Shown: positions 45,569-57,180 of the stretch, piece after piece
Position numbering within the stretch: position 1 is the stretch's first letter
How the letters are laid out: each line of letters begins with the position of its first letter
Source of the DNA: Lentinula raphanica
Lineage: Eukaryota; Basidiomycota; Agaricomycetes; Agaricales; Omphalotaceae
DNA: 64,000 nucleotides
Direction of reading: 5' to 3'
Assembly: GCA_027919835.1 (NCBI GenBank)
Contig: JANVFP010000017.1
Span: 1 to 64,000, forward strand
Program-made: the position numbers and the translations under genes
The notes under the pieces: generated by a model
The model's input: only the letters and a program-made list of their open reading frames with translations
Databases searched by the model: none
Told to the model about the DNA's origin: nothing

Positions 45569-47383
45569 ATGTTACGATTGGCATCTCTCGCTCTCGCAGT
45601 GTCATCGCTCTTGCTGCTGCCTTTGGTAACCTTCGCCGCAAATAGCTTCGCTGGAGCCAATGTGAGTTGTCTTCATCTCCGCGATGTCTTGATGCCGCTT
45701 CCTAATTGACCTTTTGTGATGAAATAGAACTACTATGCGTATGCTCTTCCTGAAAGTGATAGAATCGATCTTCTGAATGGGATGCAGGCTGCCGGAATGA
45801 AAGTAGGTCAATATCACTTCTCCTTTCAGTTTACCACATCTTCGAAAAAACCCTTCCCGTCACTCTCATGCGAATGTTCGGTCTCAATCTATTTCTCGAA
45901 AGGTCCTTCGAACGTGGGTCACTGGCCAGTCTGCTGGTCAAAAAGGCAGCGACAGTGTAGCTGTTCCCGATTTGGAGGCGAATGGGATAGGGAATTACGA
46001 TGACACAATTTTAAATCTCATCGATCAACTCATGGTTCGTGCGAGCAAGTTTTTGCGGCCTGCGTCTCTGTTAATTCATGTTACTATGTGCCGTATAGGT
46101 GGATGCTCACGCTCGAGGAATCAAGCTGCTCATTGGTATGTACACTGTTTGATTCTTTTCAACAATAGATTGCTGAATGGTGTCGCTCAAATAGGAATGT
46201 ATGATCGTACGTCGGAAAAGTGCTAGTCAAAATCGTGATTGGTTCATTGCCTTATCATCGGATTTAGAAAACAGTCTCCAAGCTGGAGATATATACGGCA
46301 GCACCTATGGCGTAGAAGGATTCTATACTAACGCAGGTTCGTTGTTGTCTATCACCGAAGGGTAGTATTGAGAACATGAGTTGCGCTTACCCTGTCACAC
46401 TCATCTGCTCCAGATGCCATCAACGCCTTCAACCAACGAATAACCCATATTCTCAACATCCACAAGAACTCGCTTCTCGACAATCAGCCCTGGAGTGAGC
46501 TGGGAGGGTATATATTTGGATATGAAGCACAGAATGAGTGAGCTTCCATAGTCCACACCCGTTTGTGATGATAATGGAGCTCTCAATGATTGAACAGACC
46601 GATGATATTCGATCAGACCTTCTATCTGGTGAGGATTTCCTCTCCGGAGCTCGTACTCAACCTACTAATAGAAGTATTCAAAATCCGTTTTTGTAGGATC
46701 ATCTCTCTTGGATCTGTAATTCTGCTTTACAGGTAAATATGATTCGAAGATTCTCGAACTGGCGAGATTTTCTCAATGTGATCTTTTGGGTCGGATAGAT
46801 TCGCAACAACGTCGGGGACACGAACCAGCTCATACTCACTGGTGGAGGCTCTGCTGCATCCAGCGTTCAATCAACCTTCTTCTCTAGCTCGTGTGCTGTT
46901 GATGTCATTGCTGTTCATGATTACAACGAGTGAGTTCACCAGCTCACCAAATACACGACGGCGTTGCATAACAATCAGATTTCTGAAATCCGTCCCTTTC
47001 TAGTGATTATGACAACTTCATGTCTTCTGCAGTATCTCAAGCACAGTCTTCCGGCAAAAAGCTTTTGGTAGAAGAATGGGGATCCCTTGCGCCAAGTGGC
47101 AGCGCTCGTACTGCGAATTTGGAGTCCAACGTGCAGAAAATAAACAATTACAAGGTTCCGTGGTTTTACTGGGAGTTGATCACGAACCCCGATCCTGGTG
47201 AAGGACAGGATTATGAGGTATGTTCTGATCTATTCGTTCTGTTCTTAGGCCTGATGTCGAGCTCGCTATAATTTTCAGATAGAAGTTAACGGCGCGGATT
47301 GGGATACTATCTCTGGTTTGTCGGAGACCACGGCTGCGATCACGAATGCAGCGTTTGACTTCAGTGCATCCCTGGCTCTTTGA
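45569..47383 (+). CDS. Glycoside hydrolase family 5-like secreted enzyme (mannanase/cellulase fold)
   Basis: Twelve exons: 45569-45661, 45728-45802, 45903-46034, 46099-46135, 46195-46206 (12 nt), 46268-46336, 46414-46537, 46598-46628, 46696-46731, 46799-46929, 47004-47217, 47279-47383; total 1059 nt, 352 aa. Signal peptide MLRLASLALAVSSLLLLPLV TFA, then the TIM-barrel sequence SFAGANNYYAYALPE, VLRTWVTGQ, VDAHARGIKLLIGMYD. The acid/base Glu is in GYEAQNEP (about residue 181), and the nucleophile is the Glu before WG in KKLLVEEWGS (about 271). Substrate-face WFYWELI follows. Length is normal for a catalytic domain without a carbohydrate-binding module. Likely acts on mannan or other beta-glycans in plant walls; the subfamily is not certain. 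Confidence 0.87.
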
Positions 47384-47804
47384 GCCTATAACTTCATGGT
47401 GGTGATTTCTGTCAATATTGATAATCATTTCTCGTAGAAATCGAGTCAATCTGGTAGCCTTACAGTTGAATCAGGAGTTTACACGCTTCATGGTTTCGAC
47501 AGTTTAGTTGGGAAACAAACGATCCTCGACTGTAGCCCGACCATATTGCCACCTCTCGAATTCGCGGTCCAATTCCCCCTGGATATGAGCTCTCCCAATG
47601 TTCTCCGTGATGATGCCTTGTGCAGACTCTCGCACCACAAGCAACGCATCGAGCACCCAGGACTGACAGTCCCACTGCACATTAAATTTCTGAATTGGGA
47701 CCTCTTGAAGTTTCCCCTGAAGCCATCCTACTTGAGTCGAATGAATAGTGCCCACATAGTAGCCGCCACATAAACGTTTCAACGCAGAGAAATTCAATCA
47801 TATG
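47384..47804. other. 3' intergenic region
   Basis: Sequence between convergent GH5 and APH-like genes. The minus-strand frames here have no coding-like conservation with the 3' flank of the second APH gene. Confidence 0.45.
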
Positions 47805-48674
47805 TTACATACTAGCACCATGAGTCAGTTGTAATTCGACCTCACGAGCCATCTCCTGTTCATATCCCTCGATCATCCATGACTTGATTGCTGCATGCCA
47901 ATCAGAGCTTGGACTTGCAACATAAAGCATCTTTGCCTTCTCCCAGTACGCAGGACGCCAGCCAGCTTGCTCCCAATCAAGCAAGGCCACGATACGCACA
48001 TCATCACCAGGCCCATCCCCTTCAACGTTAACCAGTAGATTTCGAAGGCTGATATCACCATGCGTGAAGACAATGTCGTGATCGTTAGGCATCTCACGAT
48101 GGATTCTGGCAAGGCGCTCCCGAACGATAGGTCCTTGGGCGTAGCCTTGCGATGTATATCGTGAGATGCGGAAATTATTGAAAACGCGTTCGTTTTCAAA
48201 CGGTCCAACGGGTTCATCTCCGTCAATCATGAAATCTAGAAAAGGACCACCAGTGAAAGATTCGATCCTCTGTCGCGGTTCGGGGGGTTGTATAGAGCGC
48301 ATTTCTGCGACCATCTTCTGAACTTGTAGCATGAGGGAATGTTTTTGTGTAGGGGACAGGAAATGCCACCTTCGCTGAAGCATGTCTCCATGAATATATT
48401 CCGATATCATGTAGGTTCGATTATCTTTTGACGTGAACAAGTCGTATATGCGAGGAATAGGTAGACGGGTGTGGCGTCTAGCATACTCTGTGGCCTCAAA
48501 TTCACGTTGAAGATCGCCTGATATCTCACGAATTTTGACTACTGTCCCGTCCAGCAGTAGAGCAGATCCACCTGGTAGCTTGGTGCCGCGTCGAATCATC
48601 CATTTGATTAAAAGCCTTCGAGGTACGTTCGAAAAACGCCCCAATAAACGAAATAAAAAGCTCAAGAGGCCCAT
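47805..48674 (-). CDS. APH-fold phosphotransferase/kinase family protein, copy 1
   Basis: Single-exon gene, 289 aa, of the aminoglycoside phosphotransferase/choline-kinase superfamily. The N-terminal hydrophobic/basic start MGLLSFLFRLLGRFSNVPRR is followed by a nucleotide-binding lobe (LLLDGTVVKIR, EYIHGDMLQRRW). The catalytic loop is FTHGDISLRNLLV, and the metal-binding ALLDWEQAGW follows. It ends QLTHGASM, exactly as copy 2 does. The start was chosen at MGLLS, shared with copy 2; an upstream Met (48707) would add 11 residues. In fungi this large family rarely has known substrates, and resistance to aminoglycosides should not be assumed. Confidence 0.85.
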   Translation of the reverse strand: MGLLSFLFRLLGRFSNVPRRLLIKWMIRRGTKLPGGSALLLDGTVVKIREISGDLQREFEATEYARRHTRLPIPRIYDLFTSKDNRTYMISEYIHGDMLQRRWHFLSPTQKHSLMLQVQKMVAEMRSIQPPEPRQRIESFTGGPFLDFMIDGDEPVGPFENERVFNNFRISRYTSQGYAQGPIVRERLARIHREMPNDHDIVFTHGDISLRNLLVNVEGDGPGDDVRIVALLDWEQAGWRPAYWEKAKMLYVASPSSDWHAAIKSWMIEGYEQEMAREVELQLTHGASM

Positions 48675-49004
48675 GGATCTTAGAGTCGTTATTAGATACA
48701 AGGACACGAGTATATGTTACACGTACCGTAAGTCCGCAAAGATAGACTACCGCACACTGTGTTGGGTGTCAAATGAGCTTTCTTCTCGAGAGTTGCGTGA
48801 AAGGTAGTGACAAGTGAAGAAGCAAGAATCTGCAAGCGCCCGTCTTCTATATATTCATACACCGGCGCTTGTCTGGGCTGCTCCCCTTCGAAGTTCGAAC
48901 CATGCAAACATGAGCTGAGTCTACTCAGTACTTAGATTGACTGCAATTTATCAGCCCGTGTAGTTCTTTAAGTCGTCACAAAAGATCAGTGTATGTATCA
49001 TATC

Positions 49005-49886
49005 TTACATACTAGCACCATGAGTCAGTTGTAGTTCGACTTCACGAGCCCACTCTTTCTCATATCCCTCGACGATCCACGATTTAACCGCAGCATGCCA
49101 GTCTGAGGTTGGACTTGCGATAAATAGCATCTTTGCTTTTTCCCAATATGCAGGACGCCAACCGGCTTGCTCCCAGTCAAGTAAAGCCACAATTTTCACC
49201 TCATCATCAGGCCCTTCTCCTTCAGCATTAATTAGTATATTTCGAAGGCTTATATCACCATGAGTAAAAACAATGTCGTGATCGTTAGGCATTTCACGAC
49301 GTATCCTGGCAAGGCGTTCCCGAACGATAGGAACTTCAGCGTAATGTTGAGATGTATATCGCGATATACGGAAGTCATTGAAAACACGTTCGTTTTCGAA
49401 TGGTCCGCAGGGATCATTTCCACCGATCATGGCATCATAGAAAGGACCACCAGTAAAGGATTCGATCCTCTGCTGTGGTGAAGGTGACGGTGGACGAATA
49501 GAACGTAGTTCCGCAACGATTGCCTTGACTTGTGACATGAGGGAGTGTTTTTGAGTATCGGACAGGAAGCGCCACCTTCTCTGAAGCATATCTCCAGGAA
49601 TGTATTCCGAAACCATGTAGGATTCTTGGTTATCTCTGGACGGAAAAACGTCGTATATGCGAGGAATGGGTAGATTGGTATGGCGTCTAGCGTATTCTGT
49701 GGCCTCGAATTCGCGTTGTGAATCGTTTTTTGTGGCCCGAATTTTGACCACTGTCCCGTCCAGGATTCGGTAAGCAGGACCCCCAGGTAGTTTGGTACTG
49801 CGACGAATTAGCCATTTGATAAAGAGCCTTCGAGGGACATTCGAAAAACGCCCGAGCAAACGAAATATAAAGCTCAAAAGACCCAT
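49005..49886 (-). CDS. APH-fold phosphotransferase/kinase family protein, copy 2
   Basis: Tandem paralogue of the previous gene, 293 aa, same strand, about 330 bp upstream of it. Motifs: ILDGTVVKIRATKN; EYIPGDMLQRRWRFL; catalytic loop HGD at residues 209-211 with Asn216 (HGDISLRNILIN); DWE at 237-239 (ALLDWEQAGWRPAYWEK); end QLTHGASM. Both copies keep every catalytic residue. Differences cluster in linkers, e.g. an SPSPQQ insertion near residue 135. Confidence 0.85.
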   Translation of the reverse strand: MGLLSFIFRLLGRFSNVPRRLFIKWLIRRSTKLPGGPAYRILDGTVVKIRATKNDSQREFEATEYARRHTNLPIPRIYDVFPSRDNQESYMVSEYIPGDMLQRRWRFLSDTQKHSLMSQVKAIVAELRSIRPPSPSPQQRIESFTGGPFYDAMIGGNDPCGPFENERVFNDFRISRYTSQHYAEVPIVRERLARIRREMPNDHDIVFTHGDISLRNILINAEGEGPDDEVKIVALLDWEQAGWRPAYWEKAKMLFIASPTSDWHAAVKSWIVEGYEKEWAREVELQLTHGASM

Positions 49887-52800
49887 CCCGTGTCGCCGTT
49901 ACTGAGGTCTTGACGTTAGCGTCAGCATTGGATACAACGACACGAGTACAAGCAAAACGTACCGGGTGCCCAAGCACAGATAGATTGACACGTTGTATTA
50001 AAGTGTGAAATGAGCTAACCTCGAGGATATATTTGGCGGTGTATGTAAAGGAAGTTGGAACAAAGTCCAAAGAGTTCCAATTTGCAGCACAAGCGCCCGC
50101 CTGGATAAGCGCCCGTGTATACTTAAATTGAGCCCTCGGGAGCCTCAGCCATGGTCACAATCATGATTCATGCTTGAAGAAATGAGGAACAACCTGATAT
50201 ACACATGTTAAGTCTTGTCCCCTTAAGCTCACGCAAGGAGGAGAGACTCTTGTATTATTTTATGCCCCAAAATTGATTTTCATGATTAAATCGCCAGCCT
50301 TGAAGCTTGAAGGTCGACTCCTGGCATTACTCGAATCACTTTGCAGGACTATGTAGGCTGAACGAATCACTGTGACTTGGATCATTCGATGTGAGATTTC
50401 GCAAAATAGAAAGCCTCTAATCGTACAGTACGACAAAATTCACAAAGGATACATAAGACTCAGTGGTCGCCATGTCAGTCTTTAAGTAATTATTCACGAA
50501 CGCGTTTACTCTTCGTGAAATAAAGAAGGCTAGCCAGGCTAGAGCAAGACTGAGTAGCAGGACGTATCACATGAGATAGGAATACAGAGAGGCTTTCTTC
50601 AATCCGCTGAATCCGCTAATTCAGGTTCCGAGTTGGCAGTGTTCGATTAGAATTTAGAAACCATTTCCGCTGAGCAGCTTTCGGAGTTACAAACGACCTT
50701 CAGCAGACCCTCAGTCAAGAGACTTGAGAGAAGACCCCACTTGCAATCCGAGGCGTGAGCAACTTGGCGCGAGGAGAGAGGAAGATACACGCAAATAGAC
50801 TCGTGTACTGGGATTTTTTCCAACTTGAACAAATCCCGTTCTTCAATTTTACTTCCACCCCTGAGAGTGACGTGTAACTCATCGAGCTGATCGAGAGAGT
50901 ATAGTACCCTAATACGCCCCTCGAGAAAAGCAGAAGAAATCCGCGGTGGAACCAAAGGAGCGAGTGTGAAATGAAAACGGTAATGAAGTTCTCAATCAGA
51001 GCGCATAACGAAGAGGCATATGCAAAAAACTTCTCAGAAAAACTCGACCTGGGGTAAATGACTTGCACTGATCCGAGTCGAGGGAACTTGGTATAGACGT
51101 ATTGCATGCGAGAGTATGTCATCTCGAGAAAAACAGCCCGAGGATGGCATCGATTACTCTCGGGGCGAACATAACCGACTAAAAGAGAAATGGATAGCTG
51201 TAAACACAGTTAGCCTTCGAACTCCCAACTTAGGAAACTGATTGTGCACGATTGGAGTCATCGTAGTCTTCTATCGATGAAGACAAGAAAGTGGATGCAC
51301 GGCATCGTCCAAGATAAACAAGGGTGTATATCGCCGCGGTCTCGCCACCTTCAGGACTCATGTCAGACGTTTGCGTTCGGTGTGAACCGATGACCACTGA
51401 TAAAACAGAAAATTATCAGTTCTAATGATCTATGAGATCAAAACATGGACTTAGTAATGGGTGTAATACTAGTCGTGAATTAGGCGAAACTCGACCAGTG
51501 GCATGCTTGATATTATACGCGCGTTGAGTGTTCTACAGCGTGTCCATCACTACATAGGGTACATCAGTGAGAATCAAGACAAGCTTTTTCGGCGCTGCAT
51601 GTACAGTGGAACATGATGTCACACCTGTTGGCTTGAAAGCTATTCCGGAGTGAACAAGAATGACTGAGAAAAACTGCTATTCTTTTGAGAATGCTGTAGA
51701 AAATCAGAGAAAAAGAGAAAAAGTACAGCTTTCGGACCCGCCCTGCGCCTACATTGGCACAAGAACGCCTTTTACTTGGTTGGGATACCATTGCCCACGA
51801 TTAAGCGATTGACCTTTTAAACAATGGGAATCTGAATCCCGTATAAGGCTTCATTGTGCGGCTCTGGTTAGTACCACTGCACTGGGAACTGAACAGAAAA
51901 GTCGAAGGCGCTGAAACCGCACAGGCGGTGTGAGACTACTCATAAGGTGACAGGCCGTGTAGTCCGTGTAAGAACGAAAGTCGGTTGCTGATACTTGTGC
52001 CACAAACGACCCGCGGAAGTAGCATCCTAATTCTGGAAAGATGTTGGTGGATGAGAGCGGTCGTTGAGCGCCATGCGAAATATTCAAAGCAGAGGCAGTC
52101 GACGTGGGTGTCTTCGGTAGCGAACAACCAATTGACAATCGAGGACGAAAATACTGGGACAGCCAGCATGTGTGCACACCAGAGTAAAGGTACAGTGGGA
52201 TGCGGCGTGATCACTGCTTGGAAGTAACGTATCTGATAACACCTTTTTTATCATGAATGTTTCCGACGAAGGTTCCCTTGCTTGTCAAGGGCTCTTGGGG
52301 GTGTATAATTCATAGGCGCCGGTTGTTTTCCGTAAACATCGGGAACAAACAAATGTGTAATCACGATAAGGACAAGCGCTGAATGATCTAGAGATAAGAT
52401 AAGTATCCTCATGCAGTGTGCACTGTGCACTAATAAGACTCAGAGCGCTCCAGCTCAAGCTCTGGAGTCAACTGCCTTCTGAAATATCCATCGGTATCAA
52501 GTCCTTGTCATCTCTCAGAGCTCAAGCAAGGGCTCAGCCGCCTCAAGGCGGCCGTTCTAGTAATAAGAGAATTTTACCTCCACCTGTCAGTTCACCGCTA
52601 AGGCTCACAGCAAATTAGGCCGGAATCTGCAAAGTAGATGTGCGGAATTCCGCTTCTTGATCATGCGGAAGCGAATCCAACATTCTTTGATACCTCAAGG
52701 GAAAGGTCACGTTCAAACAGAAAGAGCTCGCGCACAGACAGAATAAGGTCTTTCATTGAATGATATTCAGTGAGGTAGAAGAGCGGCATCGCTCGACATT

Positions 52801-53015
52801 CCAGCATCATTTCCGTAACTGGAAGGCACCGACGTTCTCTATTAGGGACAGCGGAGGCGAGTGAGCCCGTTCCAACACTTCGACGAGCACCGAACACAAT
52901 CACGAGCTGCACCGTCCTCATGATGAGACAAGTCTGGTGTGAATGGAGCACTTTCAAAGTCAGAGAAAGTTCAAGCGAAAGTACAAGCGCAAATACCTGA
53001 GAAGCTGACGAAGTT
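49887..53015. other. Long stretch without a recognisable gene
   Basis: About 3.1 kb with only short frames on either strand. A minus-strand pair around 50650-51120 reads protein-like in places (LYSLDQLDELHVTLRGGSK) but I could not build a gene. A 122-codon minus frame at 53029-52661 overlaps the BUD20 stop and is probably 3' UTR. No repeat or RNA gene identified. Confidence 0.4.
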
Positions 53016-53658
53016 TTAGGTGGTATCATCCAATTGCATCTCTGTTGTCACGACAGGCCGTTTACCCTCTCTGCCAAGCCCTGCTGCTCGTTCGGCTTCC
53101 TCGATTGTATATGCCGGTTCCTTCAACTGTTTCACTCGTCTCTTGTGGACTTTACTGCGCCAGTGGGAGCGAAGTGCGGTATCGGTTTCATAATATCTGT
53201 GAAGAGGTGAGAAACGGTAGATACAAGAAGAGAAGTAGAAATCATAATCATGATTGGCCTCTGGATCATTCAGCCTCGTCAACGAACAAGAGAAATTTTT
53301 GAAGAGAGGCTACAACAAGTGAGATTCAAAATATCTTACTTGGCGCACTCTACACAATAATGTTGTGCTAGTCCTGGTTTTTCAAAATCTAGAGGTTGTG
53401 CCTCAAGAGCTGCGCGATTCTGTTGATAGTTTGTAGCCAATGAATGAGGCACAGGATCTAGGAAAGACTGAATATTGGCACACCTTGGGATCGAGGTCGA
53501 TGAGTTGAATTTGATCTAAATCCTTTGCTCGAGCCTATAGCAAAGCTTTGAGCTTTTTGGCAGAAGAAGCGTGAGTAAGATCAATTTACCCTTGTCCTTG
53601 ATGCACGATGAACATCTCGACGGGCGTTGTGAACTCTTGAACGACGAAGACGACCCAT
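53016..53658 (-). CDS. BUD20: Bud20/ZNF593-type C2H2 zinc finger ribosome biogenesis factor
   Basis: Shuttling pre-60S ribosome export factor by family. Exons in coding order 53658-53590, 53534-53484, 53419-53340 and 53196-53016 total 381 nt, 126 aa. Basic N-terminus MGRLRRSRVHNARRDVHRAS, then DLDQIQLIDLDPK, DFEKPGLAQHYCVECAKYY, and a finger with Cys62, Cys65, His78 and His84 (LRSHWRSKVHKRRVKQLKE), then PAYTIEEAERAAGLG. Length and order match yeast Bud20. Splice sites are all GT-AG. Confidence 0.92.
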
Positions 53659-54273
53659 GGAAGAAAGAGAAAGAAGATACACTGTACAGCAGATTACGGC
53701 ATCTCACGTGAATGAGATACCGAGCGCTCGCTGGGCGCTTTCTAACTTGACACTGTTCTACTCTGATTCTACTCGTCCGACGTCAGTTGCGAGAAAATTA
53801 TTGCTCTTTCTCTGGAAATTGTAAAGGCCATCTTCAGAAACTATGTTATTCTCCCGGGGCCGATAGCTCGTCTATCTTTGTCTGTCTGTCGTAACTACTT
53901 GTGAAGTTCAAGAGTCAGAATTCAGTTAGATGAAATGGACACGAATAGGTAACTCTCCTCATCGCCAAATCAGACGACAGTTTCACACTTTATCTGCAGC
54001 CCAGAACGAATTTCATAAAGACAAACTGGGTTTGGACTCGGTGGAAGTCTGAACATCAAGATTTGACTCATACAAGAAGCCCGACATGGGATTCAGTGCT
54101 CAGCACTCGACACTCACGAATAGCAACGACTTTAGATCAATACAGATAACTAAAATGCGTTGCCCACACTCGGATCGTTTTACCCGAGGTCTACTATTGA
54201 ACAACCCTGTGTGTTTTATTTAGATGCAACTTGTGTGGAGGCCTCCCCTTCGTCTGTTTTTTTTGCACGAACA
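53659..54273. other. Intergenic region
   Basis: 5' flank of BUD20; no gene or element recognised. Confidence 0.45.
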
Positions 54274-55368
54274 TGTCTCATTCTTCGTCAAATCCCAATA
54301 TCATCTATGTTCAGACTGTACCCACAAGTTCAACACCGCCTAGCTTTTCTCCAGTTCGAGAAACTTCGCCAGATATCGCGGAGACTATCTGGTCTAAATC
54401 CATCTTCTGTGCAAAAATACTATGCGACTGAAGCTCTATTTCTAGTGCAACCAATTACCACCAAACGTCAGCCCATATTATGATCATTGTCATCACGGTA
54501 GCCTCGAAGAATTCGCGACTATTCATGCTATTTTAAGGCCTGGTCTCTCTGACTTGCTTCTTCGCCTAATCGAGAGAAAAAGACTCCAAATATGTGACTT
54601 GTTCATCGAACCAAATGTGTTGCTCGACTTTCTTTGAACAGTCTCGTCTTGCGAGTTGTCGTACGCGATGCCACAGCTGGACTCGATTTTTAGTTCCTGA
54701 GGTTATTGTTCGTAAGTCTAGGAATTGTTGACAATTTTAGCATCGTTCAATCACATTTCCGGTGCATAATTCTCAATTTTCTACAATTTTCCTCCGGTTC
54801 AAGTTTCAAGCAATCAAGTACGCGATTCGTTGCCCCTATCTGCATGGTCTGTGTCTTTGACCCAGGTGCCTCGATTCGCACTCACCATTGGAACCAGCAG
54901 ACTGGATGCTACTGGATTGCGTATAGGCTTGTCCGTTCCTCCTCCGAATCATGTATTGATCTCAGCATATGTTTTGCAAAGTCCTTTACATCGGCTTTCT
55001 CATGGCTTTGCTGATCGTGAAGCGCTACAGTGTGCGTAGAAACTCAATGATTATTCTTGTTAAAAACTGTGGCATGTTTCTCCAAGGTCCTAACCTATAC
55101 TCAATATCATGTGCTCGCTTTGCAAAACGATATTTGCGAAGGTGTTCGAAAATGCCCATGGTCGTAACAAGTTTTGAACTTCAACTTCGTCTGGCCCGTA
55201 TGGCCTGTCTTCAGTTATACTATGTCATATATGACGGTTACAGACGACCTTCCTCTGGAATCACTTCAATCTTGGTCTTCAGTCGTTCCCCACGATAGCC
55301 AGCCTACTGACTTTCATTTCCCACAAACCGCCACTGGGGCCCATGTAACTAACTTTCCTGCTCATTGA
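54274..55368 (+). CDS. Possible multi-exon gene, unresolved
   Basis: Disconnected protein-like segments on the plus strand: MSHSSSNPNIIYVQTVPTSS from 54274, LTQVPRFALTIGTSRLDATG near 54860, and a C-terminal-like TDDLPLESLQSWSSVVPHDS ending with a stop at 55368. Candidate GT/AG sites exist between them, but I could not build one consistent model and recognise no family. It may be a lineage-specific gene or a relic. Confidence 0.25.
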
Positions 55369-56455
55369 ATCTGAGATAGAACTACGCAGGTGATCGGCTC
55401 ATACTTATTGTGGAAGCAGTAGTGATGGCGATATCGATGATCATGGTAAATCACCTATGGAATCACTTCCCGCTCTTAGGACCCGTTCAGATGCTCTGTC
55501 CGAGTCCGCTGTGGATACTAGTTAGATGAGCGAAAGAGGGGGGGCTGTTGGTTCCCTGTTTCTGGCAGCGGTATCGAATGGCATCTTCGAATAAGACCCG
55601 CTGAGAATGCCACTGTCGGTGTGATAGTGGTAAAATAGTGGTAAGCACGCCAATGAGGCTTTGTAGTATTTTCTAGGCGCCCCGCGTGGGGAAGAGCGCG
55701 GATGTCGCTCGAGAAACTAGATGTTGGTTGATATAGTATGTCGGGAGGCTATCGCACGACGGAGGCGCAAGCTCGTATCATATACTTAGAAGAAGCTCCA
55801 AACGTAAGGTAAGGACCAACGAGGAGTCATTGATGCTTTCTAAAATTCAGAACATGTCTACAAGTTCAAGGAAAAATATATAATGTGTGTACTGCTTGCA
55901 GAGCGATCGAAGATGATAGAATGGATATTGTTCAGTAGGTCAATAACTTGAGACCCTTTAAAATGAGCTCAATGGGTTGAATGGTAGAACAAGTCGATGC
56001 GCAGGTTATCTTCGGTGTTGAATTCAAAATTTCGCATGGAATTCTCGAAGCCTCTACAAACTGAGGAGTCAAGACTTTGCTCCTATGCACAAAAATTGGT
56101 GTAGTAAATACATACACTGAGCGGACTGGCATCAAACCAAGCTTGAAGCTCAAAGGCTTCCACACTCGGAAGGAAGGATTTGAATATTTCGAGTTCCGCA
56201 TTCAATTAGCTTGAAAGCAATGGAAAGATTTAAGTCTGTTTTTGGTTGAATGCGTACTAGCATATCTCAACTGCTTCCGCATGAGAGACATATATTATTC
56301 TTGCACTGCCCAAAGCCGATAAAACCTCAACGATCTCGAGCCCTTTAAGTCGTATTGTTTCCGGTACGAGATTGCGCAGGATACGATCTCATCAGGTGGT
56401 TCCCGTGAACCTGTTCATTCAGGTTGCAACGAGGAACGGCGGCCATTTCAATACT
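55369..56455. other. No recognisable gene
   Basis: Only short frames. A minus frame at 56201-55932 has no coding character that I can support. Confidence 0.4.
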
Positions 56456-57180
56456 TCAATAGCAAGTGAGACTTATCGACTTATCACTGAAAATTAACTG
56501 ACCGTGAGTAGAGCGATGAACATGATAATCATGAACTGGCTGATCCAAATGATCTTCACCTCTTGCACGTAGCGCGTTGAAGGCTGTTAAAGATGAGCTG
56601 TTGTCCTTCCCCATTGTACTTCCCCACCGGATCAACGACCTACATGTTACATTTGAAGGTATCAACAGATTCACCAAGATTTCGATATATTTTTTGTATA
56701 GAGCCACCTTCGTTCATACGACATGTGAATGGGTGTTGACCCCTGAGCATGAGAATGGCTGAGTTCGAGAGCCTTCAACAGTAGACTGCCACACTTGACA
56801 ATCGGTGGAATGTCGGTGACTCCCCACAGCACGTTCAGTCCCAGCTGGCAGGTATTCGCAGAGCCAAAGTGAATCAAGCCTAGATTTGAAGCATCGCGAT
56901 AAAGGGATTGATATGAGATACGCTCCTCTGGCGCGTACCTTGGAAGTATACCTGTGCACAGTGAAAAAGATACACGTTAATAACGGAAGGTTGAGTAAAT
57001 AGAGAATACCGTACGAATTGGGAAGTGCAGCTTTGCTGGTCAATCTGAAATCAAGGCGAGGAACAGGACGAAAAGATAAAGTTGAAGCAAACCATAAACA
57101 GTAATTCTGTCACGTCTAGTACTCAGCTCTAGATGCTGCTTAGACTTGGAGGATGTCGATGAACGTTCATCTCCATATAT
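56456..57180 (-). CDS. Possible multi-exon gene with hydrophobic segments, unresolved
   Basis: Minus-strand segments look coding: RRDRITVYGLLQLYLFVLFL (~57110-57030), RLTSKAALPNSYG followed across a GT-AG intron by ILPRYAPEERISYQSLYRDA and HFGSANTCQLGLNVLWGVTD (~56950-56790), then IRWGSTMGKDNSSSLTAFNA ending at 56456. The hydrophobic piece and the tail faintly recall the seven-helix DUF6534-type proteins common in Agaricomycetes, but the join is incomplete and I do not claim the family. Confidence 0.25.

Noticed and set aside
47504..47797. Overlapping minus-strand frames between GH5 and APH copy 1
   Set aside because: They lack conservation with the 3' flank of APH copy 2 and have no recognisable motif.
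52661..53029. 122-codon minus-strand frame after BUD20
   Set aside because: Starts within the BUD20 stop region, has no homology I recognise, and is best explained as 3' UTR.
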